A stretch of DNA of 64,000 bases. Origin: Faecalibacterium sp. CAG:1138. Its GTDB lineage: Bacteria > Bacillota > Clostridia > Christensenellales > CAG-917. The DNA is taken from NCBI GenBank assembly GCA_000434675.1, contig HF988637.1:40105-104104 (forward strand). Direction: 5' to 3'. Position 1 is the stretch's first letter, and each line of letters starts with the position of its first letter. Shown here in pieces: positions 53,951 to 62,569 of the stretch. The notes under the pieces were generated by a model, which made no database searches, was not told the origin of the DNA, and saw only the letters and a program-made list of their open reading frames with translations. The position numbers and the translations under genes are program-made.

Positions 53951-55918
53951 ATGGAAATTTATCCTGAAAAATATGACCAGCTTGAATTAACATCTAATGA
54001 AAGGTCGTTTTTACGTACAGTAAGCAGGGCGTTTAACGAGGACGAGCTTGGTTATTACGTATTACATATTAATCCAAGAAAAATTGGGCTCGAAGGTGGT
54101 AAACCGGAATTATTCAATCTTCTAATTTGCAAAGAAGGTTTACTTTTGTTGCGTTTTTTTGATGTTGATAATGTTAATGCAGTAAAAATGACTATAGAGC
54201 TTAATGCACAAAGAGGTGTTTTTGACAAGATTGAAAATGATATTTATGAAAAATTAAAAGGTAGTAGATATCTTCTAGATTTTTCAGGAGAATTATTGTT
54301 TAATTTTAATATCTGTTTTGTTTTCCCTGAAGTAGAAAGTTCACAAGTTTTATCACAATTGACACCAAATGGTAGATCATTTGTAACAAAGCATGTTTTA
54401 TTTAAGGATACAATTTTAGCTGTTAGAAAAGAAGGAGAAAGCGTTCTTAAAAGGTATATTTCCAGAAGAAATTTTATTGAAGAAAAAATAATTAACAATA
54501 TTTTTCAAAGGCTTTGTCCAGAAATTACTATTGCTAGAAAATATATTTTAAGTGACGACGTGTCAGTAACTACTCACGATAAGGGTGTGGATGGTTCTGA
54601 TAGGTCAGTGTTGTCGTATAGGCTTGATTCCTCTCAAATTAATATAATCAACAAGATTAAAAAGGGGGACCAGCTAATTTTGGCGTGTGCTGGTAGTGGA
54701 AAAAGCGTTTTGCTGATATCGAAGTGCTTTAAGTTGGCGAGCTTAAATCCTGCTGAAGATTTCTTAATTACTTGTTATAATAGAAATCTAAACAACTATT
54801 ATCAATGGGCGATAGCTCAGGCAGGCTTTTTAAATAGAAATGTAAAGTGTCAAACTTTCTTTGGCTTGTTGAGACATTTGTTAGAAAGTAACCATATTCC
54901 AATACCAACTGTATATAACGGAGATACAAACGAGTATTTTGATGCGCTTTTTAAAGTTGCGAATGACGCCTTAGCAAAAGGAAGAATTAAAGAAAGATTT
55001 ACGGGAATTTTTATTGACGAAATACAAATATTCAAACCTGAGTGGTATAGATTTTGTTTCAATTTATTAAAGAACAAAAACCCTGAAAATCATTTCTTCG
55101 TTATTGCTGGGGATAAGTCTCAAGATATAAAAAATCATATTAAAAGTGGTAAAGCTCCGTGGCAAGGAAATGGAGAAGGTTATCCCGAATACAGAGGAAA
55201 GACTTTACCTATAGAAACAAATTATAGGAATTCAAAGCCTATTAATGACGCTGTTGATAAATTTGTTGAGAAGGCAAAAGGATTTGGTGAAAGAATTGGT
55301 GTAGATTTAAGTTCAGACCCAGAATTATTTCTTCGTGGTACGGCATACAGAGAAGGTAATTCTCCTGAAATTATAGAATTAAGAGATTTTAGTAATGAAG
55401 GGGAAGCAGAGGCAATTTGTAAAGCCGTAAAAGATTTAATTGATAATAAGGACATGAGTGAAGTTGATATAGCGATTATTCTATACAATCGAAAGGGGCA
55501 CAATTATATTCCTGGATGGAAAAATAAATTTTATGAATTGCTAGAACCGTTAAGGAAGTTATTTGATAGAAATCGCTGGGAGGAACCCGCTGTGTTAATT
55601 TCTCATGAAGACGCAGGAGCGACTTATGGCTCTAGAAAAGGTGTTACTATAACAACTATTGAAGGTTCGCTTGGTTTGGACTTTAGAGCTGTGGTGTTAG
55701 CAGGGTTGCGTCCTCTTAGCGGTCGTGAAGGATTAATAAAAATTGGCGATTTTGCAGGAACTACAAGTGAAAAGCAAGAAATTTATAAAAGAAATATAAA
55801 CTTGATATATACAGGTTGTACAAGAGCAAAGGACGAGTTGTCGATTGTCTTGTCGGCAAAAAGAGGGGAATCAGTGTATATGGATTTAATCAGAGATTCT
55901 ATGGGAGACGATGACTAA
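53951..55918 (+). CDS. UvrD-like superfamily 1 helicase
   Basis: A 655-residue SF1 helicase. Residues 1 to about 220 form a separate N-terminal domain (PELFNLLICKEGLLLLRFFD) that may be a degenerate NERD-like module. Helicase motifs follow: Q/I LDSSQINIINKIKKGDQLIL with ACAGSGKSVLL (Walker A about 245-255), II FIDEIQIFKPEW (about 353), III VIAGDKSQDI, IV IETNYRNSKPIND, V ITTIEGSLGLDFRAVVLAG and VI IYTGCTRAKDELSIV (about 620). All catalytic motifs are intact. It is tightly packed between the HSP90-like and bactofilin-like genes. Confidence 0.88.
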   Translation: MEIYPEKYDQLELTSNERSFLRTVSRAFNEDELGYYVLHINPRKIGLEGGKPELFNLLICKEGLLLLRFFDVDNVNAVKMTIELNAQRGVFDKIENDIYEKLKGSRYLLDFSGELLFNFNICFVFPEVESSQVLSQLTPNGRSFVTKHVLFKDTILAVRKEGESVLKRYISRRNFIEEKIINNIFQRLCPEITIARKYILSDDVSVTTHDKGVDGSDRSVLSYRLDSSQINIINKIKKGDQLILACAGSGKSVLLISKCFKLASLNPAEDFLITCYNRNLNNYYQWAIAQAGFLNRNVKCQTFFGLLRHLLESNHIPIPTVYNGDTNEYFDALFKVANDALAKGRIKERFTGIFIDEIQIFKPEWYRFCFNLLKNKNPENHFFVIAGDKSQDIKNHIKSGKAPWQGNGEGYPEYRGKTLPIETNYRNSKPINDAVDKFVEKAKGFGERIGVDLSSDPELFLRGTAYREGNSPEIIELRDFSNEGEAEAICKAVKDLIDNKDMSEVDIAIILYNRKGHNYIPGWKNKFYELLEPLRKLFDRNRWEEPAVLISHEDAGATYGSRKGVTITTIEGSLGLDFRAVVLAGLRPLSGREGLIKIGDFAGTTSEKQEIYKRNINLIYTGCTRAKDELSIVLSAKRGESVYMDLIRDSMGDDD

Positions 55919-55920
55919 AG

Positions 55921-57186
55921 ATGGCAGTTTATGACGATAAAACTTCTGGAATTATAAAAGCAGGAGATAGAGATAATTGCTTTATTATTAGTAATGTTAA
56001 AAGTCGTACAGAGGCGGTTTTTAAAGCAAGTTATATTGTTGCTTCAAGCATGCGCGTTTCAGGAAAGATTACGGCGCTATTTGACCTTATTGTACTAGGA
56101 GACGTTGAAGCTGACGATATAGAAGTTAAAGGTAAGTTTATATGTATGGGCGATTGTACGGTTGAAAATTCGATTATTGTCCAAGACAAAATGTTTGTTA
56201 AACAAGTAAAAGCTAAAAATATCGAAGTACACGATCAGATTACTGCACAAGAAATTGATGTTGATGTGATTAAAGCTGATGGCAATATAATTGTTGGTCA
56301 AACTTTAGCTACGGAGGAGCTTGCATTTAGCGAGCAGAATATTTTGTGTGGTGAAACTGCATACGGAGCTGGTCAAATTTCTGCTAATTCTATTATTACA
56401 GTGGAAGAATTGGATATGGACGACGGTGAAGATGCTGTTGTCGAACCCAACAAAATTGTATTTGAAGGGAAAAAGAGTGAGAGAAATTTTGATTATGGAA
56501 AAAAATACATAGATAAAAATGATTATGAGGCATATTTTACAGATTTATGGGCAGAGTGCGATGATGTTATGCAATATAACATTGTTAGATGGCGTAGGGC
56601 TTTGTCTGAAGTAGAGAAAATTGTTAAAGGAAAGGAACTCGAGTGTTTTGACTTAGGATTGCTTTTAACATTGACGGAAATTAATTTTTCCTCTTATTTT
56701 AAGGGTTGGGATACGATTAGTCAGTGGTGGAATAGACTATTTAAGCATTTTGATAGTATAGCTAATGGTGAAGGACTTGGTGTGGAAAAGAAGATTTCAA
56801 TGGCTGATTTTACTATTAATCAAAGGGTTAGGCATGATAAGTATGGTACAGGCAAGGTGACTGGAACAAGGAAGGCTTCTGGAGAAACAATGGCTGATAT
56901 AATGTTTGACGGAGGGAAAACCATATCATTTAAGCTTGATATAGCAATAAAATTTTTCTCTTTGGAAAAAGAGTCTAAATATACGCCGGAAGAACTTAAA
57001 GAAAAATTATTTATAGCTCCTATCGAATATGGTGAATGGCTTGCCTTTTTAAGTATTATGGAAATGTATGACCATATGTATAGTCCTAATTTGAATAAAA
57101 TTTTAAATGATTTATTGTATTCAAAAATAGGTTTAAAGACTAAGTTTATCGAAGAAAGAATAAAAGACAACGGGTGGAATGAGTAA
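55921..57186 (+). CDS. Bactofilin-like beta-helix protein with Tudor-like domain
   Basis: A 421-residue protein with no close functional match that I recognise. Residues about 38-150 show short repeats with small hydrophobics every second position and Gly turns (VASSMRVSGKITALFDLIVL, GDVEADDIEVKGKFICMGDC). This is the pattern of the right-handed beta-helix of bactofilins, which polymerise. A helical section follows, then residues about 300-340 (FTINQRVRHDKYGTGKVTGT...IMFDGGKTISFKL), very like the Tudor-like C-terminal domain of UvrD/PcrA. It starts two bases after the helicase stop and overlaps drmA (TAATG). Confidence 0.7.
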   Translation: MAVYDDKTSGIIKAGDRDNCFIISNVKSRTEAVFKASYIVASSMRVSGKITALFDLIVLGDVEADDIEVKGKFICMGDCTVENSIIVQDKMFVKQVKAKNIEVHDQITAQEIDVDVIKADGNIIVGQTLATEELAFSEQNILCGETAYGAGQISANSIITVEELDMDDGEDAVVEPNKIVFEGKKSERNFDYGKKYIDKNDYEAYFTDLWAECDDVMQYNIVRWRRALSEVEKIVKGKELECFDLGLLLTLTEINFSSYFKGWDTISQWWNRLFKHFDSIANGEGLGVEKKISMADFTINQRVRHDKYGTGKVTGTRKASGETMADIMFDGGKTISFKLDIAIKFFSLEKESKYTPEELKEKLFIAPIEYGEWLAFLSIMEMYDHMYSPNLNKILNDLLYSKIGLKTKFIEERIKDNGWNE

Positions 57187-60100
57187 TGAACAATCGCGAA
57201 ATATTAGCAAAAAACATTTCGGAAAGATTTATAAGTGCTATTTCTGGTAACGATAAAACGCAAATTTTAGAACATAATCCAGAAGATAGAATATACGTAG
57301 GTAAATTATCTCCTCAAAGCAAAGAGGAGAGTTTTTCCTCGAGCGTTCTTATTAAACAAATAAGTGTTGATTTTAGGATTTCTAAGAATGATGTTGATAC
57401 TGCAAAATTAAATATTTATCCTCAAGGCAACTTCTTTTTTAGAGTGGTTCCAACATTAGAGCAGCAACGAGATTATTTTCTAAAAGATTTCAACTTGGTG
57501 TTTAAAACTTCTTACAAAAATTTTGAGGAATTTGTGGACGCTTATAATTCTGGCTCTTTTACAAGTGAAATGTCAGAACATAAGATGCAGTTATTGCCCG
57601 TGTATGAGAAAATTGCAATTGATAGAAACAATGTCTTTTTTAGTGTAAACGTTGTTGATTTTTATAATAAACAATATTCAAGCGGCTCTATTCCGAAAAA
57701 CGAAGAAACTTGTGAATTCCGTAAACAAATAAAAAGAGAAGTAGAAAGTATAGCTGCTGAATTAAAGGAAAAGCATAATGTTATACCGTGTCAATTTAGA
57801 GAGAAATTAAAAATAGAAAACCTATTATCAGAGGCGAATTGGGAGAAATATAAGAGCAGGCAGATAAAAAGAGAAGAAACTCAAATGTTTACATCTTTTA
57901 ATTATTCTCTGGATGTAGAGTTTAAAGGCGTTGGAGACTATATATCGGTAACAGTGGCTTTAAGTAATGAAACTATTTGGCAAGACGAGACTCAAGATAA
58001 AGGACAAGCTAAACCTAAAAACGATAAGTATAGAATTACGACATTGTTCAATTCAGGTATAAAAGTAACATGTGAAAATACAACATTCTTGCCTATAGAA
58101 CTTGATTATTTCGCAGATGACTATAAGTATGACAAAAACGTTTATGCTTTAGGTAATAATTGCAATGTTGAATATAACAGAGAAACCGCAGAACTTCAAA
58201 CAACGCATGTTCCGCAGTTCATTCAATATAGATTAAAAACGAGAGATGATTTGGCTGTAAAATTTGACGAGTTAATAGTTTCTCCAGTTGAGACATTAAA
58301 TAAAGTGTATGACAATATGCTTAGAGAACTTTCAAAGTGGGAAAGTGATTTTGCGACAGGGAAAAACCCTTCTAACGGCGAGGAATTAACAGAATTAGGG
58401 AAGGCACAATTTAGGAAAGAAATAGACGGTTTTAGAACTGAAATTAAACGCTTTAAAACAGGCGTTAACCTAATAGAAAAGCATAATATGATAAGACAAG
58501 CCTTTTGTTATATGAATCAAGCATTTAAGAATTCGGCAAAAGGTTATTCGACGTGGAGACTTTTCCAGATTGTCTTTATTGTTTCACTTATTTTAGATAT
58601 TGTTGCCAATGAACCAGATTTAATGCTTGACGACGATTTGATTCAAAAAGCTAAAACAGACGAAATAGATATTTTGTATTTTCCTACTGGTGGCGGTAAA
58701 ACAGAAGCCTTTCTTGGTATTATGGTTTTCAATCTTTTCTTTGACCGCATTAGAGGAAAAGGGTGTGGCGTGACTGCAATACTTAAGTATCCGTTAAGAC
58801 TTTTATCTGTTCAACAAGTTCAACGTGTATCCAACATATTAGCTTCTGCAGAATTAATTCGTAGAGAAAATCTTCCAGATGGAGATAGATTTGCATTAGG
58901 CTATTTTGTCGGTGAACATAATACCCCTAATAGTATAAAAAAAGAGGAAAGACAAGCTTTGTTAGATATGTCTCAAATGGAGCTTGACGAGAAGTATAAA
59001 CTTTTAGATGTTTGTCCGTATTGTGGGAAACATAGTGTACATGTTATATATGATGAAGAAAAAAATTCTCTTGTACATATTTGTGATGCGGAAGGATGTG
59101 ATTCAAAAGGAACAGTGCCATTATATATGGTAGACGATGACGTTTATAGGTTTTTACCTAGCGTTATAATATCTACTGTAGATAAAATGACCGCAATAGG
59201 ATTTAATTCAAAGTTTCACAATATTTTATGTGGAGCTGATTTTAGATGTCCTAAACATGGATATACCGATAAATTAAAGTGTTTAGCGGATAATTGTGAT
59301 TGTGATACGTCTGAATTTGAAAGGGTTAGAATGAAAGACCCTGCGCCTTCTTTATTAATACAAGACGAATTACACTTAATTAAAGAATCGTTAGGTACGT
59401 ATGCTGGGCATTATGAAACTTTAGTTGATTATTTTATTAAAAATCTTTCTGGAAGTAATCGTGGAATAAAAGTTATAGGTGCTACGGCAACAATTTCGGC
59501 ATATGAAGAACAGGCAAAACATTTATATTGGAAAAACTCAATTAGATTTCCTGCGGCGTCACCTTATTTAGATCATAATTTCTATTCAAAAATAGATAAA
59601 AATGATATATGTCGTATTATTTTTGGATATGCGCCTTTTGGTAAAGCAATAGTAAATAGCGTTGCTTATTCTTTGCAATATCTCAAACGAGTAGTATGGG
59701 AATTGTATAAAGACCCTAAACAAATTTTATCGTTTGCAGGGATTGAGATTAATGGTACCGACGAAGAACGAATAGAGGCGGCTAAAAAACTTATTGAAGA
59801 ATACTGGATTATTCTTGAGTACAATAATGTAAAAATGGAAAGCAACAGGGTCCTTCAAGGTTTAGAGGACCCCATCAATACAGAATTAATCGAAGAAGGG
59901 ATTGAGCCACTAATTCCTAGAAAAATGACAGGCGATGACTCTTTCCAAGAAGTTAGGTCAACTTTATCTGCTATTGAGCATGCTGATAGTGTAATAGGCG
60001 GTATTGATTTTAATATGATAGCAGCAACAAGCATGATTTCTCACGGTGTGGACGCTGATAGATTTAATTTAATGGTTTTTTATGGTATTCCGGGAAGTAC

Positions 60101-60653
60101 AGCAGAGTATATTCAAGCTTATTCACGTGTAGGAAGAAAGCATACCGGTGTTGTTATAGATATTATTCGTCCGTCAAGGGAGAAAGATAGAAGTTATCTT
60201 AAAAACTTTAATAAATTCCATGAATATAAGGATATTTTAGTTGATGCTGTTTCAATAAATAGATGGGCAACGAAGGCTGTAGAAATAACATTGCCAGGCG
60301 TAGTGTCAAGTTTACTATTAAACTATTATTTATATAAATTGAAATATACAGAAGGCGTTAAAGATATTAGTAAGTTTGCGGATTTGCAAAACGCAATCAA
60401 AACAGGGAAAATTTCAGAAGAAGAAATTAAACAGCACGCATACAATGTTTTTAAGTGTTCAAATGAGGACAGCTCAGTTGGTAAACTTTATAAACAAATA
60501 ATTGATTTAAAAGTTTCAGAATTGTTTGAAAAGCTTAGTAATAACTCTTTTGAAGCTAAAACATACTTAACTGAAGTTTTCGATAAGTGTAACTTCCATG
60601 TTATGAATAGTTTAAGAGATACAGATAAGCAAATAATTGTGGAAATGAGATAG
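57186..60653 (+). CDS. drmA: DrmA-like DISARM helicase
   Basis: An 1155-residue SF2-type helicase resembling DrmA of DISARM. A long N-terminal region (about 1-490) precedes Walker A DILYFPTGGGKTEAFLG (about 493-509). A zinc-binding insert follows (CPYCGKHSVHVIYDEEKNS...CDAEGC, about 613-640) with a second Cys cluster (CPKHGYTDKLKCLADNCDCD). Motif II is LLIQDELHLIKESLG (about 723-737), III is IGATATIS, V is MISHGVDADRFNLMVFYGIP and VI is YIQAYSRVGRKHTGVV. In DISARM, DrmA works with DrmB to engage phage DNA. The next gene is DrmB-like, supporting the call. Confidence 0.82.
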   Translation: MNNREILAKNISERFISAISGNDKTQILEHNPEDRIYVGKLSPQSKEESFSSSVLIKQISVDFRISKNDVDTAKLNIYPQGNFFFRVVPTLEQQRDYFLKDFNLVFKTSYKNFEEFVDAYNSGSFTSEMSEHKMQLLPVYEKIAIDRNNVFFSVNVVDFYNKQYSSGSIPKNEETCEFRKQIKREVESIAAELKEKHNVIPCQFREKLKIENLLSEANWEKYKSRQIKREETQMFTSFNYSLDVEFKGVGDYISVTVALSNETIWQDETQDKGQAKPKNDKYRITTLFNSGIKVTCENTTFLPIELDYFADDYKYDKNVYALGNNCNVEYNRETAELQTTHVPQFIQYRLKTRDDLAVKFDELIVSPVETLNKVYDNMLRELSKWESDFATGKNPSNGEELTELGKAQFRKEIDGFRTEIKRFKTGVNLIEKHNMIRQAFCYMNQAFKNSAKGYSTWRLFQIVFIVSLILDIVANEPDLMLDDDLIQKAKTDEIDILYFPTGGGKTEAFLGIMVFNLFFDRIRGKGCGVTAILKYPLRLLSVQQVQRVSNILASAELIRRENLPDGDRFALGYFVGEHNTPNSIKKEERQALLDMSQMELDEKYKLLDVCPYCGKHSVHVIYDEEKNSLVHICDAEGCDSKGTVPLYMVDDDVYRFLPSVIISTVDKMTAIGFNSKFHNILCGADFRCPKHGYTDKLKCLADNCDCDTSEFERVRMKDPAPSLLIQDELHLIKESLGTYAGHYETLVDYFIKNLSGSNRGIKVIGATATISAYEEQAKHLYWKNSIRFPAASPYLDHNFYSKIDKNDICRIIFGYAPFGKAIVNSVAYSLQYLKRVVWELYKDPKQILSFAGIEINGTDEERIEAAKKLIEEYWIILEYNNVKMESNRVLQGLEDPINTELIEEGIEPLIPRKMTGDDSFQEVRSTLSAIEHADSVIGGIDFNMIAATSMISHGVDADRFNLMVFYGIPGSTAEYIQAYSRVGRKHTGVVIDIIRPSREKDRSYLKNFNKFHEYKDILVDAVSINRWATKAVEITLPGVVSSLLLNYYLYKLKYTEGVKDISKFADLQNAIKTGKISEEEIKQHAYNVFKCSNEDSSVGKLYKQIIDLKVSELFEKLSNNSFEAKTYLTEVFDKCNFHVMNSLRDTDKQIIVEMR

Positions 60654-60663
60654 GAGAAAAGAT

Positions 60664-62567
60664 ATGGCATCTGATAAAACAATGCACAGGGGTGTGCAAC
60701 AAGCTTTGTATAAATATTTGCCAGAGAATTGGGTAGACTTCACACAAAGTGGAGGAAGTTTAACCTATGCCGTGCACGTGGATAATTGGAATAGCGTGCA
60801 ATTAATGGGGATAAACAATAAAAGATTGTTGCGTGTTGTAAATCAACAGATTAAAGAATACAAAAATCTTAACGGCGACGAGTCTGTCGTTGGTTTTCCG
60901 TCGGAAATTAATGAGGATTACGTTGATGTTTTAACTCCTAAAATAAGCGATAACATTGCTGCGATTCAAACCTCTGTTAAGCCTTGGGTTTTTGTTTGCA
61001 AGAAATGTGGACACGTAAGACAGTATTATAGTTACGATGAATTCAAAAGAAGAGAGCACGAAAGATGTAAATGTGGTGAAAATTTAACGCAGTTAAGAAT
61101 GATTCGTGTTTGCAAATGTGGTTATGCTGATGGGGTTTTTGTTCCTAAATGTAAAACTCCAGGTCATGGTACAAAATATATGATAAGAAAGGGCAGTGGG
61201 TTGGATTTTGTATGTACTGCGTGCGGTCAAAGGGCTTCGTTGCCTCACTATTGTCCGGAGTGTAAACAAGAATTAAAAATTAAACCAGCATTAGATTCAT
61301 CTAATTATATTCCTTTCTCTCTTTCCCTAATTTTTATTAGATTCCTTTCTCTCTTCCCCTAATAGATTTATTAGATAAGAAAAAAGACGTCTTCTTAGAC
61401 GCAGAAAAGGACGGTAGAGGTGAAAAAGTAGTAATTGCTCAATATCTTGATTTGATTTCGAAAGAAAGTTATAAAGAAATTATTGAAAAAGGCAAGGTAA
61501 CACAATCAGAAGAGTTTGAGAAAGCACTCAAGAAGAAAGCTGATGATTATAGAGCGATGGGGCTTGACGAGGTTACAATTAATACTGTACTCGACGCTGA
61601 ACGTAGGATGAATCCTGGTAATCAAATTTTTGACGCGATTAATAAAGTTTCTACAGGCATTTCAGTAGAATCTTCAGATGATTTAAAGACAATAGCGGAA
61701 GAGATATTAGAATACGATGAATTGATCGATGCAAAAATCACGTTAAGTTTAGATAAAGCGGAAGAAGATGCGTCCATTGTAAATGACGGAATAAAACCAA
61801 ACTTTAAGAAAATTTGCAATGATTTGGGTTTTGCTAATGCTCAAATATGTTCTGCCGTGCCAATTGTTTTTTCGTCCTATGGATATACAAGACTTGAAAG
61901 ATGTGGAACGGGTGTAAAGCTTCACGGATTTCCAATTGAAATGACGAAAAGAAATATTTATGCCACAAGATTGGAAACAGAAGGAGTGCTGTTTGAACTT
62001 GACAGAAGAAAGGTTCTTGATTGGTTGCTTGAGAATGAGTTGATTGAAAGAGATGACCTACCAACCGATATGAGCGATAATGGAATAAAGATGTGGTTCT
62101 TGGATAGAATTCATCCTAACTTGATTTTGCCTTTTTCTGAAATTGATGGTAGTGAAAGCGGTAATATAACTAAGCAAATTTATACTTTATTGCATAGTAT
62201 TTCGCATGCTTTAATTAATGAGGCATCAGAAATTTGTGGTTTGGATAAAAGTTCTTTATCGGAATACATTTTGCCTAACATTCCTGCAGTGTTTATATAT
62301 TGTTCTAATTCACAAGGTTTCAATATGGGAGCGTTGTATAGTGCATTCCAAACGCAATTTGACAAGTGGCTTAAGAGAGCATACGAACGTGTAAAGAAGT
62401 GTATTTTCGACCCTGTTTGCATTAACAAAGAAAAAGCCTGTGCTGGCTGTTTATTCTTAAATGAAGTGTCGTGTAGACATTTTAATAAAGACTTGAATCG
62501 TAGTTATTTGTGTGGATATTTTGACAACCAACTACAAAAGAAACTTAAAGGATATTGGGAGATTTAA
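60664..62567 (+). pseudogene. drmB: DrmB-like DUF1998 protein, split by a frameshift
   Basis: The first part (60664-61362, about 225 residues) has Cys pairs of zinc ribbons (FVCKKCGHVRQYYSYDEF, CKCGYADGVFVPKC, CTACGQRASLPHYCPECKQ). Its frame then runs out inside a tandem duplication. The second part, open from 61341 to 62567 in the minus-one frame, continues IPFSLPLIDLLDKKKDVFLD and holds the DUF1998 core (LLHSISHALINEASEICGLD) and a final Cys cluster (CINKEKACAGCLFLNEVSCR). Removing 32 bases rejoins both into one protein of about 624 residues, the size of DrmB. As written, the gene makes a truncated product; reinitiation at 61452 would give 371 residues. Confidence 0.8.
61309..61374 (+). repeat. 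32/34-bp imperfect tandem duplication inside drmB
   Basis: Copy 1 (61309-61340) and copy 2 (61341-61374) both begin ATTCCTTTCTCTCTT and end ATTTATTAG or TTTTATTAG. They differ by a T/C change and a two-base length change. The offset between copies is 32 bases, not a multiple of three, so the frame is shifted. Copy 2 carries the coding version (IPFSLPLIDLL). Confidence 0.9.
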
Positions 62568-62569
62568 CA

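Noticed and set aside
61309..61374. Programmed minus-one ribosomal frameshifting in drmB
   Set aside because: A shift before 61338 would hit TAG in the target frame, and no X-XXY-YYZ heptamer is present after it. The tandem duplication fully explains the frame change.
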